Assembly (NCBI GenBank): GCA_039030395.1
Contig: JBCCEF010000022.1
Span: 19,181 to 83,180 of the forward strand
DNA length: 64,000 nucleotides
Source: Acidobacteriota bacterium
Lineage (GTDB): Bacteria; Acidobacteriota; Thermoanaerobaculia; Multivoradales; JBCCEF01
Direction: 5' to 3'
Under the pieces are notes generated by a model. It saw only the letters and a program-made list of their open reading frames with translations, was not told the DNA's origin and did no database searches. Of this stretch, positions 16,802-24,377 are shown piece after piece; the first letter of the stretch is position 1, and every line of letters starts with the position of its first letter. The translations under genes and the position numbers were made by a program.

Positions 16802-18100
16802 ATGCCCCTGTTGCTGATCTGCTGCTTTGTCCTGTTAGGAGGCGTCCTCGGCGCCTGCACCGTCCATCCGGCCGAAGAAGCGACGGGCACCACGCCCAGT
16901 CTCGTCTACGAGATGACCAACGGTTACTGGTACCGCGACGGCCGCTTCGAAGAGCAGACCATGTACGCCGTAGATGGCGTGTTGCGCGCGAACCGGCCCG
17001 AGAACGTCAGGGAGGTGATCGACCTCGCCGGCGGCTACGTGCTGCCGGCTTTCGGCGATGCCCACACCCACTGGCCCGCCGTGCCGGAGCGGGTCAGCGA
17101 GCACTCGTTGAATTTCCTGCCCCAAGGGGTCTTCTACCTGATGAACCAGGGCAGCCCGGGTCGCTACCGCCAGGCAGTGCGCGCGTTGGTCAACGGACCC
17201 GAAAGCGTCGATGTTGCCTTCGCCTTTGGCCTCGTGGGGTCGAAGCAGAGTCACGGCATGGCGGTTTTCCAGAAGCTCGCAAAGCGAAGCGTCTATCCGG
17301 GGATGACGGTCGAAGACCTCGATGGCGACGGATACTTCATCGTCGAGAGCGCGGCGGACATCGACGCGCACTGGCCCACCCTGATGGCTGCGCAGCCGGA
17401 CTTCGTGAAAATCATGGTGGAGCACTCGGACGACCACCATCGCCGCCGGGACGACCCGGAGTTTTTCGGACGCTCCGGCCTCGACCCGGCCCTCGTTCCG
17501 CCGATCATCGCGCGGGCACACTCCGAAGGACTGCGCGTTTCTGCACACATCGAAACGGCCGTGGACTTCGCCCTGGTGGTCGATGCGGGCATCGATATGG
17601 TCGCCCACATGCCCGGCTACGACCTCCCCTCCGAAGACGACCTGACGCGCTATCGGATCACCCCGGAAGACGCGGCGAAGGCCGCCCGGCAGGGGGTGGC
17701 GGTGGTCACCACGACCTTGCTCAGCCAGGGATTTGGCCGCGATGACCCGGAACGCCTCTCAGCGATGCGCAAAAATCATGCGGCCAATCTCCACACCCTG
17801 GCGAACGCCGGCGTCGAACTCATCATCGGCAGCGATCGCTACGGCGATTCGGCGGTAGACGAGGTGATGAATCTCGCATCGCTGGGAGTGCTCGACCGAG
17901 CTATGCTGGTGTCGATGCTCTGTTCGAAGACTCCACAAGCGATCTTTCCCGACCGCCGCATCGGAACCCTCGAAGACGGAGCGGAGGCGAGCTTGGTCGT
18001 TCTGGGCGGCAACCCCCTCGAAGACCTGAGCCACCTGCGCGAGCCGACGCGGGTCTTCAAGGACGGTCAGCCCCTGGAATTCCCTGAGGACGCTACTTGA
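16802..18100 (+). CDS. Lipoprotein amidohydrolase (imidazolonepropionase-like family)
   Basis: About 432 residues from the ATG at 16802, chosen because GAGGGG lies just upstream and the product begins with a compact lipoprotein signal: M-P-L-L-L-I... with lipobox L-G-A-C (Cys19). Earlier starts at 16769 or 16778 are possible. Amidohydrolase barrel: D-A-H-T-H metal motif near residue 85, further His in H-I-E-T-A and A-H-M-P-G-Y-D, metal Asp in I-I-G-S-D-R-Y, and the usual ending G-T-L-E-D-G-A-E-A-S-L-V-V-L-G-G-N-P-L. Probably a periplasmic, membrane-anchored hydrolase; substrate unknown. Overlaps the DUF72 gene by four bases. Confidence 0.82.
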   Translation: MPLLLICCFVLLGGVLGACTVHPAEEATGTTPSLVYEMTNGYWYRDGRFEEQTMYAVDGVLRANRPENVREVIDLAGGYVLPAFGDAHTHWPAVPERVSEHSLNFLPQGVFYLMNQGSPGRYRQAVRALVNGPESVDVAFAFGLVGSKQSHGMAVFQKLAKRSVYPGMTVEDLDGDGYFIVESAADIDAHWPTLMAAQPDFVKIMVEHSDDHHRRRDDPEFFGRSGLDPALVPPIIARAHSEGLRVSAHIETAVDFALVVDAGIDMVAHMPGYDLPSEDDLTRYRITPEDAAKAARQGVAVVTTTLLSQGFGRDDPERLSAMRKNHAANLHTLANAGVELIIGSDRYGDSAVDEVMNLASLGVLDRAMLVSMLCSKTPQAIFPDRRIGTLEDGAEASLVVLGGNPLEDLSHLREPTRVFKDGQPLEFPEDAT

Positions 18101-19119
18101 CGGCGAGTCAGCTCTCCCTCTTCGAAGGCGCGCCGGATGGACGCAAGCCCAACCCGGTGCAGCCGGCGGAGGTGCCGCCGTACCTCGCCGAGGTTGCGGC
18201 GGCACTGCCGGAGAATCTCCACCTCGGCACCTCGTCGTGGTCTTTCCCGGGCTGGGCCGGCTTCGTCTACCGGCGCAGCCACTCCCCCCAGACCCTCTCC
18301 CGCCACGGCCTGGACGCCTACGCCCGCCATCCGCTACTGACCGGCGTCGGCCTCGACCGCACCCACTACCGGCCGATGACCGCCGAGGCCCTCGCCGCCA
18401 TGGCGGAGGCGGTGCCGGAGAACTTTCGTTTCGTCGTCAAGGCTCATGAGGACTCGACCGTCCGCGTCTTTCCGGAGCATCCGCGCTACGGCACGCGCCG
18501 GGGAGAGACCAATCCCCGCTTTCTCGACCCGGCCTACGCTACGGACCAAATCGTCCAGCCCTTCGTCGAGGGCCTCGGTGAAAAGGGCGGCGTGCTTCTC
18601 TTCCAGCTCGCACCGCAGGAGATGGCCGGCGACTTCATCGACCGCCTGCACGACTTCCTACGCCGGCTTCCGTCCGGACCGCGCTATGCGGTGGAGTTGC
18701 GCAACCGCGAACTGCTCGGCCCACCGTGGGCGGAAGCCTTGGCCGACGCCGGGACCCTGCACTGCCTCAATCTCCACCCGCGCATGCCGGACGTCGGCAC
18801 CCAAGCCCGCCTGAGCGGCGCCCTGGAAGGCAAGGCGCTGGTCATCCGCTGGATGCTCCAAAGCCACCTCACCTACGGCGACGCTCGCCGCCGCTACCAG
18901 CCTTACACCCGGTTGATGGACGAAGACCCCACCGCCCGGCGCACCGTCGCCGCACTGGCGACGAACGCCCTCGGCGCGGGCAAGCGGGTCTTCACCATCG
19001 CCAACAACAAGGCCGAAGGCTCGGCGCCCCACACCCTGTTCGAATTGGCCCGCACCATCGCCCGCCTGCGGGCCGCCCAAACCGACCGCAAGCGCGGGCC
19101 GAAAGCGCCCGGCTCCTGA
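18097..19119 (+). CDS. DUF72 domain-containing protein
   Basis: 340 residues from a TTG at 18097 that overlaps the preceding stop (TTGA). TIM-barrel DUF72 (YecE-like) features: L-H-L-G-T-S-S-W-S-F-P-G-W near residue 45, F-R-F-V-V-K-A-H, G-V-L-L-F-Q-L-A-P, Y-A-V-E-L-R-N-R-E-L. The N-terminal 35 residues are an extra Pro-rich tail. The biochemical role of DUF72 is not established; nuclease or phosphoesterase-like roles have been proposed. Translationally coupled to the amidohydrolase and followed directly by a dispersed repeat. Confidence 0.85.
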   Translation: MTASQLSLFEGAPDGRKPNPVQPAEVPPYLAEVAAALPENLHLGTSSWSFPGWAGFVYRRSHSPQTLSRHGLDAYARHPLLTGVGLDRTHYRPMTAEALAAMAEAVPENFRFVVKAHEDSTVRVFPEHPRYGTRRGETNPRFLDPAYATDQIVQPFVEGLGEKGGVLLFQLAPQEMAGDFIDRLHDFLRRLPSGPRYAVELRNRELLGPPWAEALADAGTLHCLNLHPRMPDVGTQARLSGALEGKALVIRWMLQSHLTYGDARRRYQPYTRLMDEDPTARRTVAALATNALGAGKRVFTIANNKAEGSAPHTLFELARTIARLRAAQTDRKRGPKAPGS

Positions 19120-19121
19120 TC

Positions 19122-19293
19122 CGAGCCCGAAGGGCGAGGCGGCGCCGTAGGCGCCGTGGATGGGGTGAGCCCGAAAACACTGGTGTTTTTGGGCGAGGGG
19201 CGGACCGCGTGCGGGCGCCCAGCCCCCTGGAAAGGAAAGCTAGCAGGGCAGCTGAAATCATAGGCCGAAGGCCTTTTTCAGCAACCTGCTAGC
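19122..19293. repeat. Dispersed intergenic repeat ending in CTAG inverted repeat (copy A)
   Basis: The right part (19240-19292) is an inverted repeat with CTAGCAGG...CCTGCTAG ends. Inside it AGGCC-GAA-GGCCT followed by a T-run forms an intrinsic-terminator-like hairpin on the plus strand. The left part shares blocks with the 36.9-37.1 kb copy (GAGGCGGCGCC, GGGCGAGGGG) and holds a second hairpin, GCCCGAAAACAC-TG-GTGTTTTTGGGC (19171-19196 approximately). The stop codon of the minus-strand serine hydrolase (TAG, 19291-19289) is the CTAG of the repeat end. Likely a MITE/REP-like element that doubles as a terminator for the two convergent genes. Confidence 0.7.
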
Positions 19294-21142
19294 CTAGCTC
19301 TCGGATCTTCGCCTCGGCGTTGGTGCGCAGGAAGTCGCGCAGGGATTCGTTCGTGGTGGTGGTGTCCTGCGGCAGCACTTCGAGCACCCGCCGGTACAGC
19401 TCCAGCGCCCGTTGGCGGTTGCCCGCCTGCAGGTTGATCTCCGCCAGGCTGTCGTAGGTGTTGGCGGAGCGCGGATACAGCGCCACCGCCGCTTCGAGCA
19501 CCGTGATCGCCTGGTCAAGGTGGCCTTCACCGGCGAGGGTGTAGCCCAAAGTGTTGAGGCGCGATTCGGCCACCGCCGGGTCGTCCGGCTGTTCGGCGTG
19601 CAGGCGCCGATAGGCCGCGGCGGCCCTCTCGAACTCTCCGGCGACCAGGAAGTCCGAAGGCAAACGCTCACCTTCCGCCATGCGCTCCGCCCGCTGCCGC
19701 CGTTCCGGCCGATCCCGCCAGGGAGGGGTGACCACCGTCACGGACCGTACGCTTTCTTCCTCGCGTTCGATCTCGTAGCGAATCTCCCGGTCCATCCGGG
19801 CCAGCTCCCCCGGCGCGATCTGAAACAGCGAAACGTCGGCCCCGGACGCTGACCGGCTAAACAGCCGTCCGTCCGCGGTCACCAGCTCGATCGCCTCATC
19901 ACCGTGCACGCGGTAGCGGCCGGCCAGGGCGGCGGGGTCGCCGTCCGCGAAGGGAACGACCGGCAGCGGAGCCGGCAGGTAACCGGGCCATTCTTCACGC
20001 TGGGCGACGGCGCGGACGATCTCCCGCGCCAGGCGACCGCCGTTGTCGGAATTGGTCATCACCGCCAAGGCAAAGCCGTGATCGCGACTCGCCGTCAGCT
20101 CACACTGGAATCCCTCGTTGGCGCCGCCGTGGCCAAAGTACTTCTCGCCCCTGCGATCGTCGATGAAAAAACCGAGCCCCGCCTCTTCGGCGAGGGGTGT
20201 GGTCATCCGTTCGGCCAGCGGGCGGCCGAGCAGGGCACCTTCGTCACCGCGCCGGGCCGCCTGGATCTCCATGGCGAACCGGCAGAGATCGGACGGGGTG
20301 GTCCACAGTCCGGCCGGCGCCATCTCCGGGTAGGTGTGGCGCTTGCCGGCGACCGGCGAGCCGTCTCGGAAGTAGCCCGCCGCCGCCCGCGACAGCTTCT
20401 CCGGCGGCAGCGGCTGCTCGAAGGTGCTCGAGGCCATACCCGCGGGTCCCAGCACGGTGCGCTCCATCAGCACCGGGAACGATTCGCCGAGAAGGTCCGT
20501 CAACACCACCTGCGCGATGGTCGTGCCGCCGCCGGAGTAGCGGAACCGAGTTCCCGGTTCGAGGTCGACCCGCACCGCCGAGGTGTTGGCCGGCGGCTCG
20601 CCTTCGAGCACCTGCACCGCCGTCGGCACCGGCGCCCCCAACGCGTAGCCCGGAAAGCCGTGCACCGTGAGGCCCGCACTGTGGGAAAGGATCCGCTCCA
20701 GGGTCACCGGTTGCTCCGCCGTCCACTCGTTCTCCGGCAGCTTCCAGGAGCGCAAAAACTCGTTGACGTTGCGATCCAGCGCGAGCTTGCCCTTCTCCAC
20801 CTGGCGCAGCACCCCGGCAGCGCTCACCGGTTTGCTGATCGAGGCCGCCTGGAAGAGGGTCTCCGGAGTGGCTTTGACCCCCTCTTCGACATCGGCGAAG
20901 CCCCAAGCCTCGGCCCAGCGCACCTCGCCGTCGGCGCAAAAAGCCACCGACACCCCATGGACGTCGAGATCCTGCATCCTCTGTTCGAGAGGCCAGCCGG
21001 TCTGGCCGGCGATGAGCACCGGCCCCTGGAGCCGCAAAGCCGCCAGATGCTCCGGTAGAACTTCCGAACCGGCGAGTATCGCCGGGGCGATGATCGCCAC
21101 CCCCACGAGCACCAGTACACCGATGAGCCGAGTCTTTGTCAT
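19289..21142 (-). CDS. Secreted serine hydrolase (class C beta-lactamase fold) with TPR tail
   Basis: About 617 residues from the ATG at 21142; an AGGAGG Shine-Dalgarno lies 7 bases upstream (21155-21150). Signal peptide in residues 1-25. Beta-lactamase/DD-peptidase fold: S-I-S-K (Ser101, Lys104), Y-S-G-G-G as the Tyr motif, and H-G-G-A-N-E-G-F as the third box. Residues 390-480 are a beta domain common after such hydrolases, and the last 130 residues carry TPR-like helices (L-N-T-L-G-Y-T-L-A-G-E-G, N-T-Y-D-S-L-A-E-I-N). Probable periplasmic esterase or peptidase; substrate unknown. Related in design to the serine hydrolase at 29.1 kb. Confidence 0.88.
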   Translation of the reverse strand: MTKTRLIGVLVLVGVAIIAPAILAGSEVLPEHLAALRLQGPVLIAGQTGWPLEQRMQDLDVHGVSVAFCADGEVRWAEAWGFADVEEGVKATPETLFQAASISKPVSAAGVLRQVEKGKLALDRNVNEFLRSWKLPENEWTAEQPVTLERILSHSAGLTVHGFPGYALGAPVPTAVQVLEGEPPANTSAVRVDLEPGTRFRYSGGGTTIAQVVLTDLLGESFPVLMERTVLGPAGMASSTFEQPLPPEKLSRAAAGYFRDGSPVAGKRHTYPEMAPAGLWTTPSDLCRFAMEIQAARRGDEGALLGRPLAERMTTPLAEEAGLGFFIDDRRGEKYFGHGGANEGFQCELTASRDHGFALAVMTNSDNGGRLAREIVRAVAQREEWPGYLPAPLPVVPFADGDPAALAGRYRVHGDEAIELVTADGRLFSRSASGADVSLFQIAPGELARMDREIRYEIEREEESVRSVTVVTPPWRDRPERRQRAERMAEGERLPSDFLVAGEFERAAAAYRRLHAEQPDDPAVAESRLNTLGYTLAGEGHLDQAITVLEAAVALYPRSANTYDSLAEINLQAGNRQRALELYRRVLEVLPQDTTTTNESLRDFLRTNAEAKIRELG

Positions 21143-21244
21143 CATCGATCCTCCTTTTCCGGCGGACCCTAGCAACGGATCGAGGCCTGGATCAAAATAC
21201 CGGTCAGGTGTCCGGCGGACCTCCGCCTTCGGAGGTGGAGAGGC

Positions 21245-21697
21245 TCAGTCCGGGTGACGGTAGTAGATCTTGGCCGCGATCCGCCAACCGCTGTCGAACT
21301 TCAGCAGGGAAAGATAGTCCGTGAAGATCAGCGTGCCGTCCTTGGAGAGTTCGATTTTGACGGCGGCGGCATTGCCGGTGACGTCGACGGAGGCGAAGTG
21401 GTGGGTCCACACATTCTTCGCCGGATCGAAGTCTTCACTGGCCTTGCGCTCCGCGGTGCCGGCGACCCAATCGGCGATCGGGTATTTCGACAGCTCTTCG
21501 CCCTTCGCCGAGAAAATGGCGAAGTCCGGATGGAAACCGCGCTCCATCGCCTCCGGGTTGAGTTCGTTGAAAGCTCCATGGACATAGCTGGTTTCGATCA
21601 GGCTCTTGATCTCGGCAACGGCGGCATCGTCGGCGGAGAGCGAAGTAGCGCCCATCGGGAGAGCGACAAGAGAAAAGAGGACGACAATCTTCTTCAT
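21245..21697 (-). CDS. Secreted NTF2-like (lumazine-binding-like) protein
   Basis: 150 residues. Signal peptide MKKIVVLFSLVALPMGATSLSA-type, then an NTF2/SnoaL-like cone fold: helix E-I-K-S-L-I-E-T-S-Y-V-H-G-A-F-N, F-H-P-D-F-A-I-F, W-T-H-H-F-A-S-V-D-V-T-G-N-A-A-A-V-K-I and the terminal Y-L-S-L-L-K-F-D-S-G-W-R-I-A-A-K-I-Y-Y-R-H. This matches putative lumazine-binding/DUF4440-type proteins, whose function is mostly undefined. Downstream of the serine hydrolase start by about 100 bases on the same strand, so the two could be co-transcribed. Confidence 0.8.
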   Translation of the reverse strand: MKKIVVLFSLVALPMGATSLSADDAAVAEIKSLIETSYVHGAFNELNPEAMERGFHPDFAIFSAKGEELSKYPIADWVAGTAERKASEDFDPAKNVWTHHFASVDVTGNAAAVKIELSKDGTLIFTDYLSLLKFDSGWRIAAKIYYRHPD

Positions 21698-21903
21698 CGG
21701 AATCTTTCTGTGCGGTTGGGCACGATAGTCAAGGAGAAATGGCCGTTCCCCGTGACTTTATCTCCTCCCTCGGCGGGGTGCAGGGAGGCGCCATTCAATC
21801 ATCGCCATAGGCGGCTTTATTCCTGCCGCCCGGCTGGGATAGCCTGCGCAGCCGAGCGCCGAGATCGGAAGAACCCACTCCCCTGAAAGGATCGCGACTC
21901 CTC

Positions 21904-23220
21904 ATGCCCGACAGACTCCTCAGCGTTTCTCGCTCCTCACTACGCTGCTCCCTGCTGCTTCTTCTCCTCGCTTCGCTGGCCGCGGCGACGCCGGCCGGCG
22001 CCCAGGTCGTGCCCAGCGGCGGCGAATTTCCGGTCAATCAGGAAACCCTCGACGAACAAAACGATCAGCGTCTCGCCGTGGCGCCGGATGGCACCTTCGC
22101 CCTGGTGTGGGAAAGCTTCGGTCAAGACGGCTCCGGTGAGGGTATTTTCCTGCGCCGCTTCGCCGCCGACGGCACACCGCTGGGCGACGAGGTGCAGGTC
22201 AACACGGAGACCGTCGGCGATCAGGTGGATCCGGACATCGCCGCCCTCGCCGGCGGCGGTTTCGTGGTGGTATGGGACAGTGAACTCCAGGACGGAAGCC
22301 TGCGCGGCATCTACGGCCAGCGCTACGACGCGGCGGGCGACCCTGCGGGGAGCGAGGTCCCGGTCAATGCCACCACGGAAGGAGACCAGAACGACGCCGT
22401 CGTCGCCGGCGCGGCGGACGGCGGCTTCCTGGTGGCCTGGGAAACCCAGCCGGTCGACGACCCGACCGAGGAGTTGGTCGCCCGGCGGTTCGACGCGGCG
22501 GGTTCGCCGGTGAGCGGCGAGATGGCCGTCAACACCACCACCGCCGGTGACCAGGAAGACCTCGACCTGGCCTCCGACGCCGCCGGCCGGTTCGTCTTCG
22601 TCTGGGAGAGCGACGGCCAGGACGGCGATCTCGATTCCGTCGTCGCCCGCCTCGGCGACACCGCAGGCACGCCGGAAGGAGCCGAAATCCCGGTCAACAC
22701 TTTCAGTACCGGCAACCAGGACAACCCGAGGTTGTTGGTCCGACCGGACGGCAGCTTCGCGGTGGCCTGGGAGGACGACGTCCAGGACGCCACGGCGCCG
22801 GCGGTGTTCCTGCGTCTCTTTCGGGCGGACGGCGCTCCCACCACCGGCGAGCTGCAGATCAACGCCGGCACCGGTGCGGACTTCTCGCCTCGGCTGGCCT
22901 TCGACCCGAGCGGCGGCGTGGTGGTGACCTGGGACAGTTTTCTGCAGGACGGCGACGGTGCGGCGGTCCTCGCGCAGCATCTCAATCGGTCCGGCGCCCC
23001 GCGCGGCGCGGCGGAGGTCCTGAACCTCGTCACCACCGGCAACCAGGGATTCAGCCAGGTGGGCATCGGCGCCGATGCCCGGGGCCTCGCCGTGTGGACC
23101 TCACCGGACAGCGACGTGGATCCTCTCGAGGGCCTCTTCGGCCGCCGCTTCGAAGTGCCCATTTTCTGGGACGACTTCGAGACCGGCGACCTCACCCACT
23201 GGTCCGCCACCGTCGAGTAA
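21904..23220 (+). CDS. Secreted seven-repeat (probable beta-propeller) protein with FETGD tail
   Basis: 438 residues. Signal peptide ends near A-T-P-A-G-A-Q (residue 35). Seven repeats of about 52 residues follow, each with the pattern F-x-V-V-W-E/D-S...Q-D-G...R-R/Q-F/Y-D-A-A-G-x-P...E-x-x-V-N-T...T-x-G-D-Q. The count and strand pattern suggest a seven-bladed propeller. The C-terminus is I-F-W-D-D-F-E-T-G-D-L-T-H-W-S, closely like the end of the subtilase at 43.1 kb and possibly a sorting signal. No enzyme motif. Start at ATG 21904 after a GAAAGGAT-like ribosome site. Confidence 0.75.
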   Translation: MPDRLLSVSRSSLRCSLLLLLLASLAAATPAGAQVVPSGGEFPVNQETLDEQNDQRLAVAPDGTFALVWESFGQDGSGEGIFLRRFAADGTPLGDEVQVNTETVGDQVDPDIAALAGGGFVVVWDSELQDGSLRGIYGQRYDAAGDPAGSEVPVNATTEGDQNDAVVAGAADGGFLVAWETQPVDDPTEELVARRFDAAGSPVSGEMAVNTTTAGDQEDLDLASDAAGRFVFVWESDGQDGDLDSVVARLGDTAGTPEGAEIPVNTFSTGNQDNPRLLVRPDGSFAVAWEDDVQDATAPAVFLRLFRADGAPTTGELQINAGTGADFSPRLAFDPSGGVVVTWDSFLQDGDGAAVLAQHLNRSGAPRGAAEVLNLVTTGNQGFSQVGIGADARGLAVWTSPDSDVDPLEGLFGRRFEVPIFWDDFETGDLTHWSATVE

Positions 23221-23241
23221 AGGCCAGGCATCGCTCCGCCG

Positions 23242-23575
23242 ACTAGGTGCCGCCGCCGACTAGGTGCCACCCACTTGTCAAAGCTCCTAAGATCAACGGG
23301 TTAGAAGAACCTCATCGCGCCTAGAACATTCGGGTGGCACCTCCTCCCGCTTGCACCTCATCCCGCTTGGGTTAGAAGAGCCTCATCGCGCCTCGAACAT
23401 TCGGGTGGCACCTACTCCCGCTTGGAACATTCGGGTGGCACCTCCTCCCGCTTGGTGCCACCCAATTGTCAAAGCTCCTAAAATCAACGGGTTAGAAGAA
23501 CCTCATCGCGCCTAGAACATTCGGGTGGCACCTCCTCCCGCTTGGCACCTCCTCCCGCTTGGTGGCACCGGATGA
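23242..23575. repeat. REP-like repeat cluster (GGTGCCACCC...GGGTGGCACC)
   Basis: Non-coding cluster of about 330 bases. Two left ends GGTGCCACCC (23263-23272, 23454-23463), each followed by a T-T-G-T-C-A-A-A-G-C-T-C block, pair with right ends ACATTCGGGTGGCACC whose core lies at 23332, 23403, 23433 and 23523. One full unit is about 90 bases (23263-23352); others are partial duplications. The filler CTCCTCCCGCTTGG recurs at least four times. The same family occurs at 42.9-43.1 kb. No gene is seen here. It resembles REP/BIME elements mobilised by TnpA-REP (RAYT) transposases, but no such gene is in the window. Confidence 0.8.
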
Positions 23576-23588
23576 CCAGCGATGGTTC

Positions 23589-23627
23589 TTGACACTCGCC
23601 GCCACCTCATACATACTGGTCGGTATG
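23589..23627 (+). promoter_or_regulatory. tetR promoter with operator dyad over the start codon
   Basis: -35 TTGACA (23589-23594), 17-bp spacer, -10-like CATACT (23612-23617). A 16-bp dyad CATACTGGTCGGTATG (23612-23627) covers the -10 and the ATG (23625). The exact reverse complement of this 16-mer occurs at 24337-24352 upstream of the efflux gene. The predicted transcription start falls on or next to the ATG, suggesting a leaderless message that is blocked by its own product. Confidence 0.75.
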
Positions 23628-24293
23628 GAATCAGCCGACTCAGCGGACGTCTCGTCCGCACCTGACGCCCAAGAGTCACCCTTCGCCCGAGTGCGCGATC
23701 CGGAGGGAACGCGAGAAGCACTGGTGCAGGCAGCTTTCCACGAGATTCATCGCTGCGGCTTCCGCTCCGCCGGCCTCGACGCCATCCTGAGCCGAGCCGG
23801 AGTCACCAAAGGAGCCCTCTACCATCACTTCGGCAGCAAAGGCGACCTCGGCCTCGCGGTGCTCGACGAGATCATCCGTCCGATGGTCCTGGAACACTTC
23901 CTCGATCCGATCGAAGCGAGTGACGATCCCGCCGGGGCGCTGATCGAGATGGTCCGGCAGACCGCGGCCATGACCACCTCGGAAGTGCTGGTGCTGGGCT
24001 GTCCGCTCAACAATCTGGCGCAGGAACTGTCGTCCGTCGACGAGACCTTCCGGCAGCGAATGGCCGACATCTTCAGCGAGTGGCAGGAGCGCCTCGCCGA
24101 ATGTTTGCGGCGCGGCCAAGAGACCGGTCGAGTGCGCCAAAATCTCGACGCCACCAGCGCCGCCGCCTTCATCGTCGCTTGCTGGGAAGGCAGTATTTCA
24201 ATTGGCAAGACCACCCGCGACGAAAACACACTGCAGGCCTGTGCCGAGGGCTTCGTGGCCTTTGCCGAAAGCCTCCGGCCCCACGCCGCCTAG
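23625..24293 (+). CDS. TetR/AcrR-family transcriptional repressor
   Basis: 222 residues from the ATG at 23625. A short acidic N-terminal tail is followed by the TetR DNA-binding domain at about residues 30-80: R-E-A-L-V-Q-A-A-F-H-E-I-H-R-C-G-F-R-S-A-G-L-D-A-I-L, then V-T-K-G-A-L-Y-H-H-F-G-S-K-G-D-L. The ligand-binding half has L-G-C-P-L-N-N-L-A-Q-E-L, typical of the TetR_C_6/AcrR-like group. Its gene is preceded by a dyad identical, in opposite orientation, to one before the RND/MMPL pump, so it most likely represses itself and the 24.4-28.9 kb export operon. Inducer unknown. Confidence 0.92.
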   Translation: MESADSADVSSAPDAQESPFARVRDPEGTREALVQAAFHEIHRCGFRSAGLDAILSRAGVTKGALYHHFGSKGDLGLAVLDEIIRPMVLEHFLDPIEASDDPAGALIEMVRQTAAMTTSEVLVLGCPLNNLAQELSSVDETFRQRMADIFSEWQERLAECLRRGQETGRVRQNLDATSAAAFIVACWEGSISIGKTTRDENTLQACAEGFVAFAESLRPHAA

Positions 24294-24336
24294 CCCGAAA
24301 AGAACAGTCTGTAGCCAAGCCAAGTCTACTCCGATA

Positions 24337-24352
24337 CATACCGACCAGTATG
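24337..24352 (+). promoter_or_regulatory. Second TetR operator, upstream of the efflux operon
   Basis: CATACCGACCAGTATG is the exact reverse complement of the dyad at the tetR start. It lies 26 bases upstream of the MMPL gene ATG (24378), where bound repressor would block transcription or elongation. No convincing -35/-10 pair was found around it. Confidence 0.7.
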
Positions 24353-24377
24353 CATGCCATAACAGGAGAAGGAAGCC

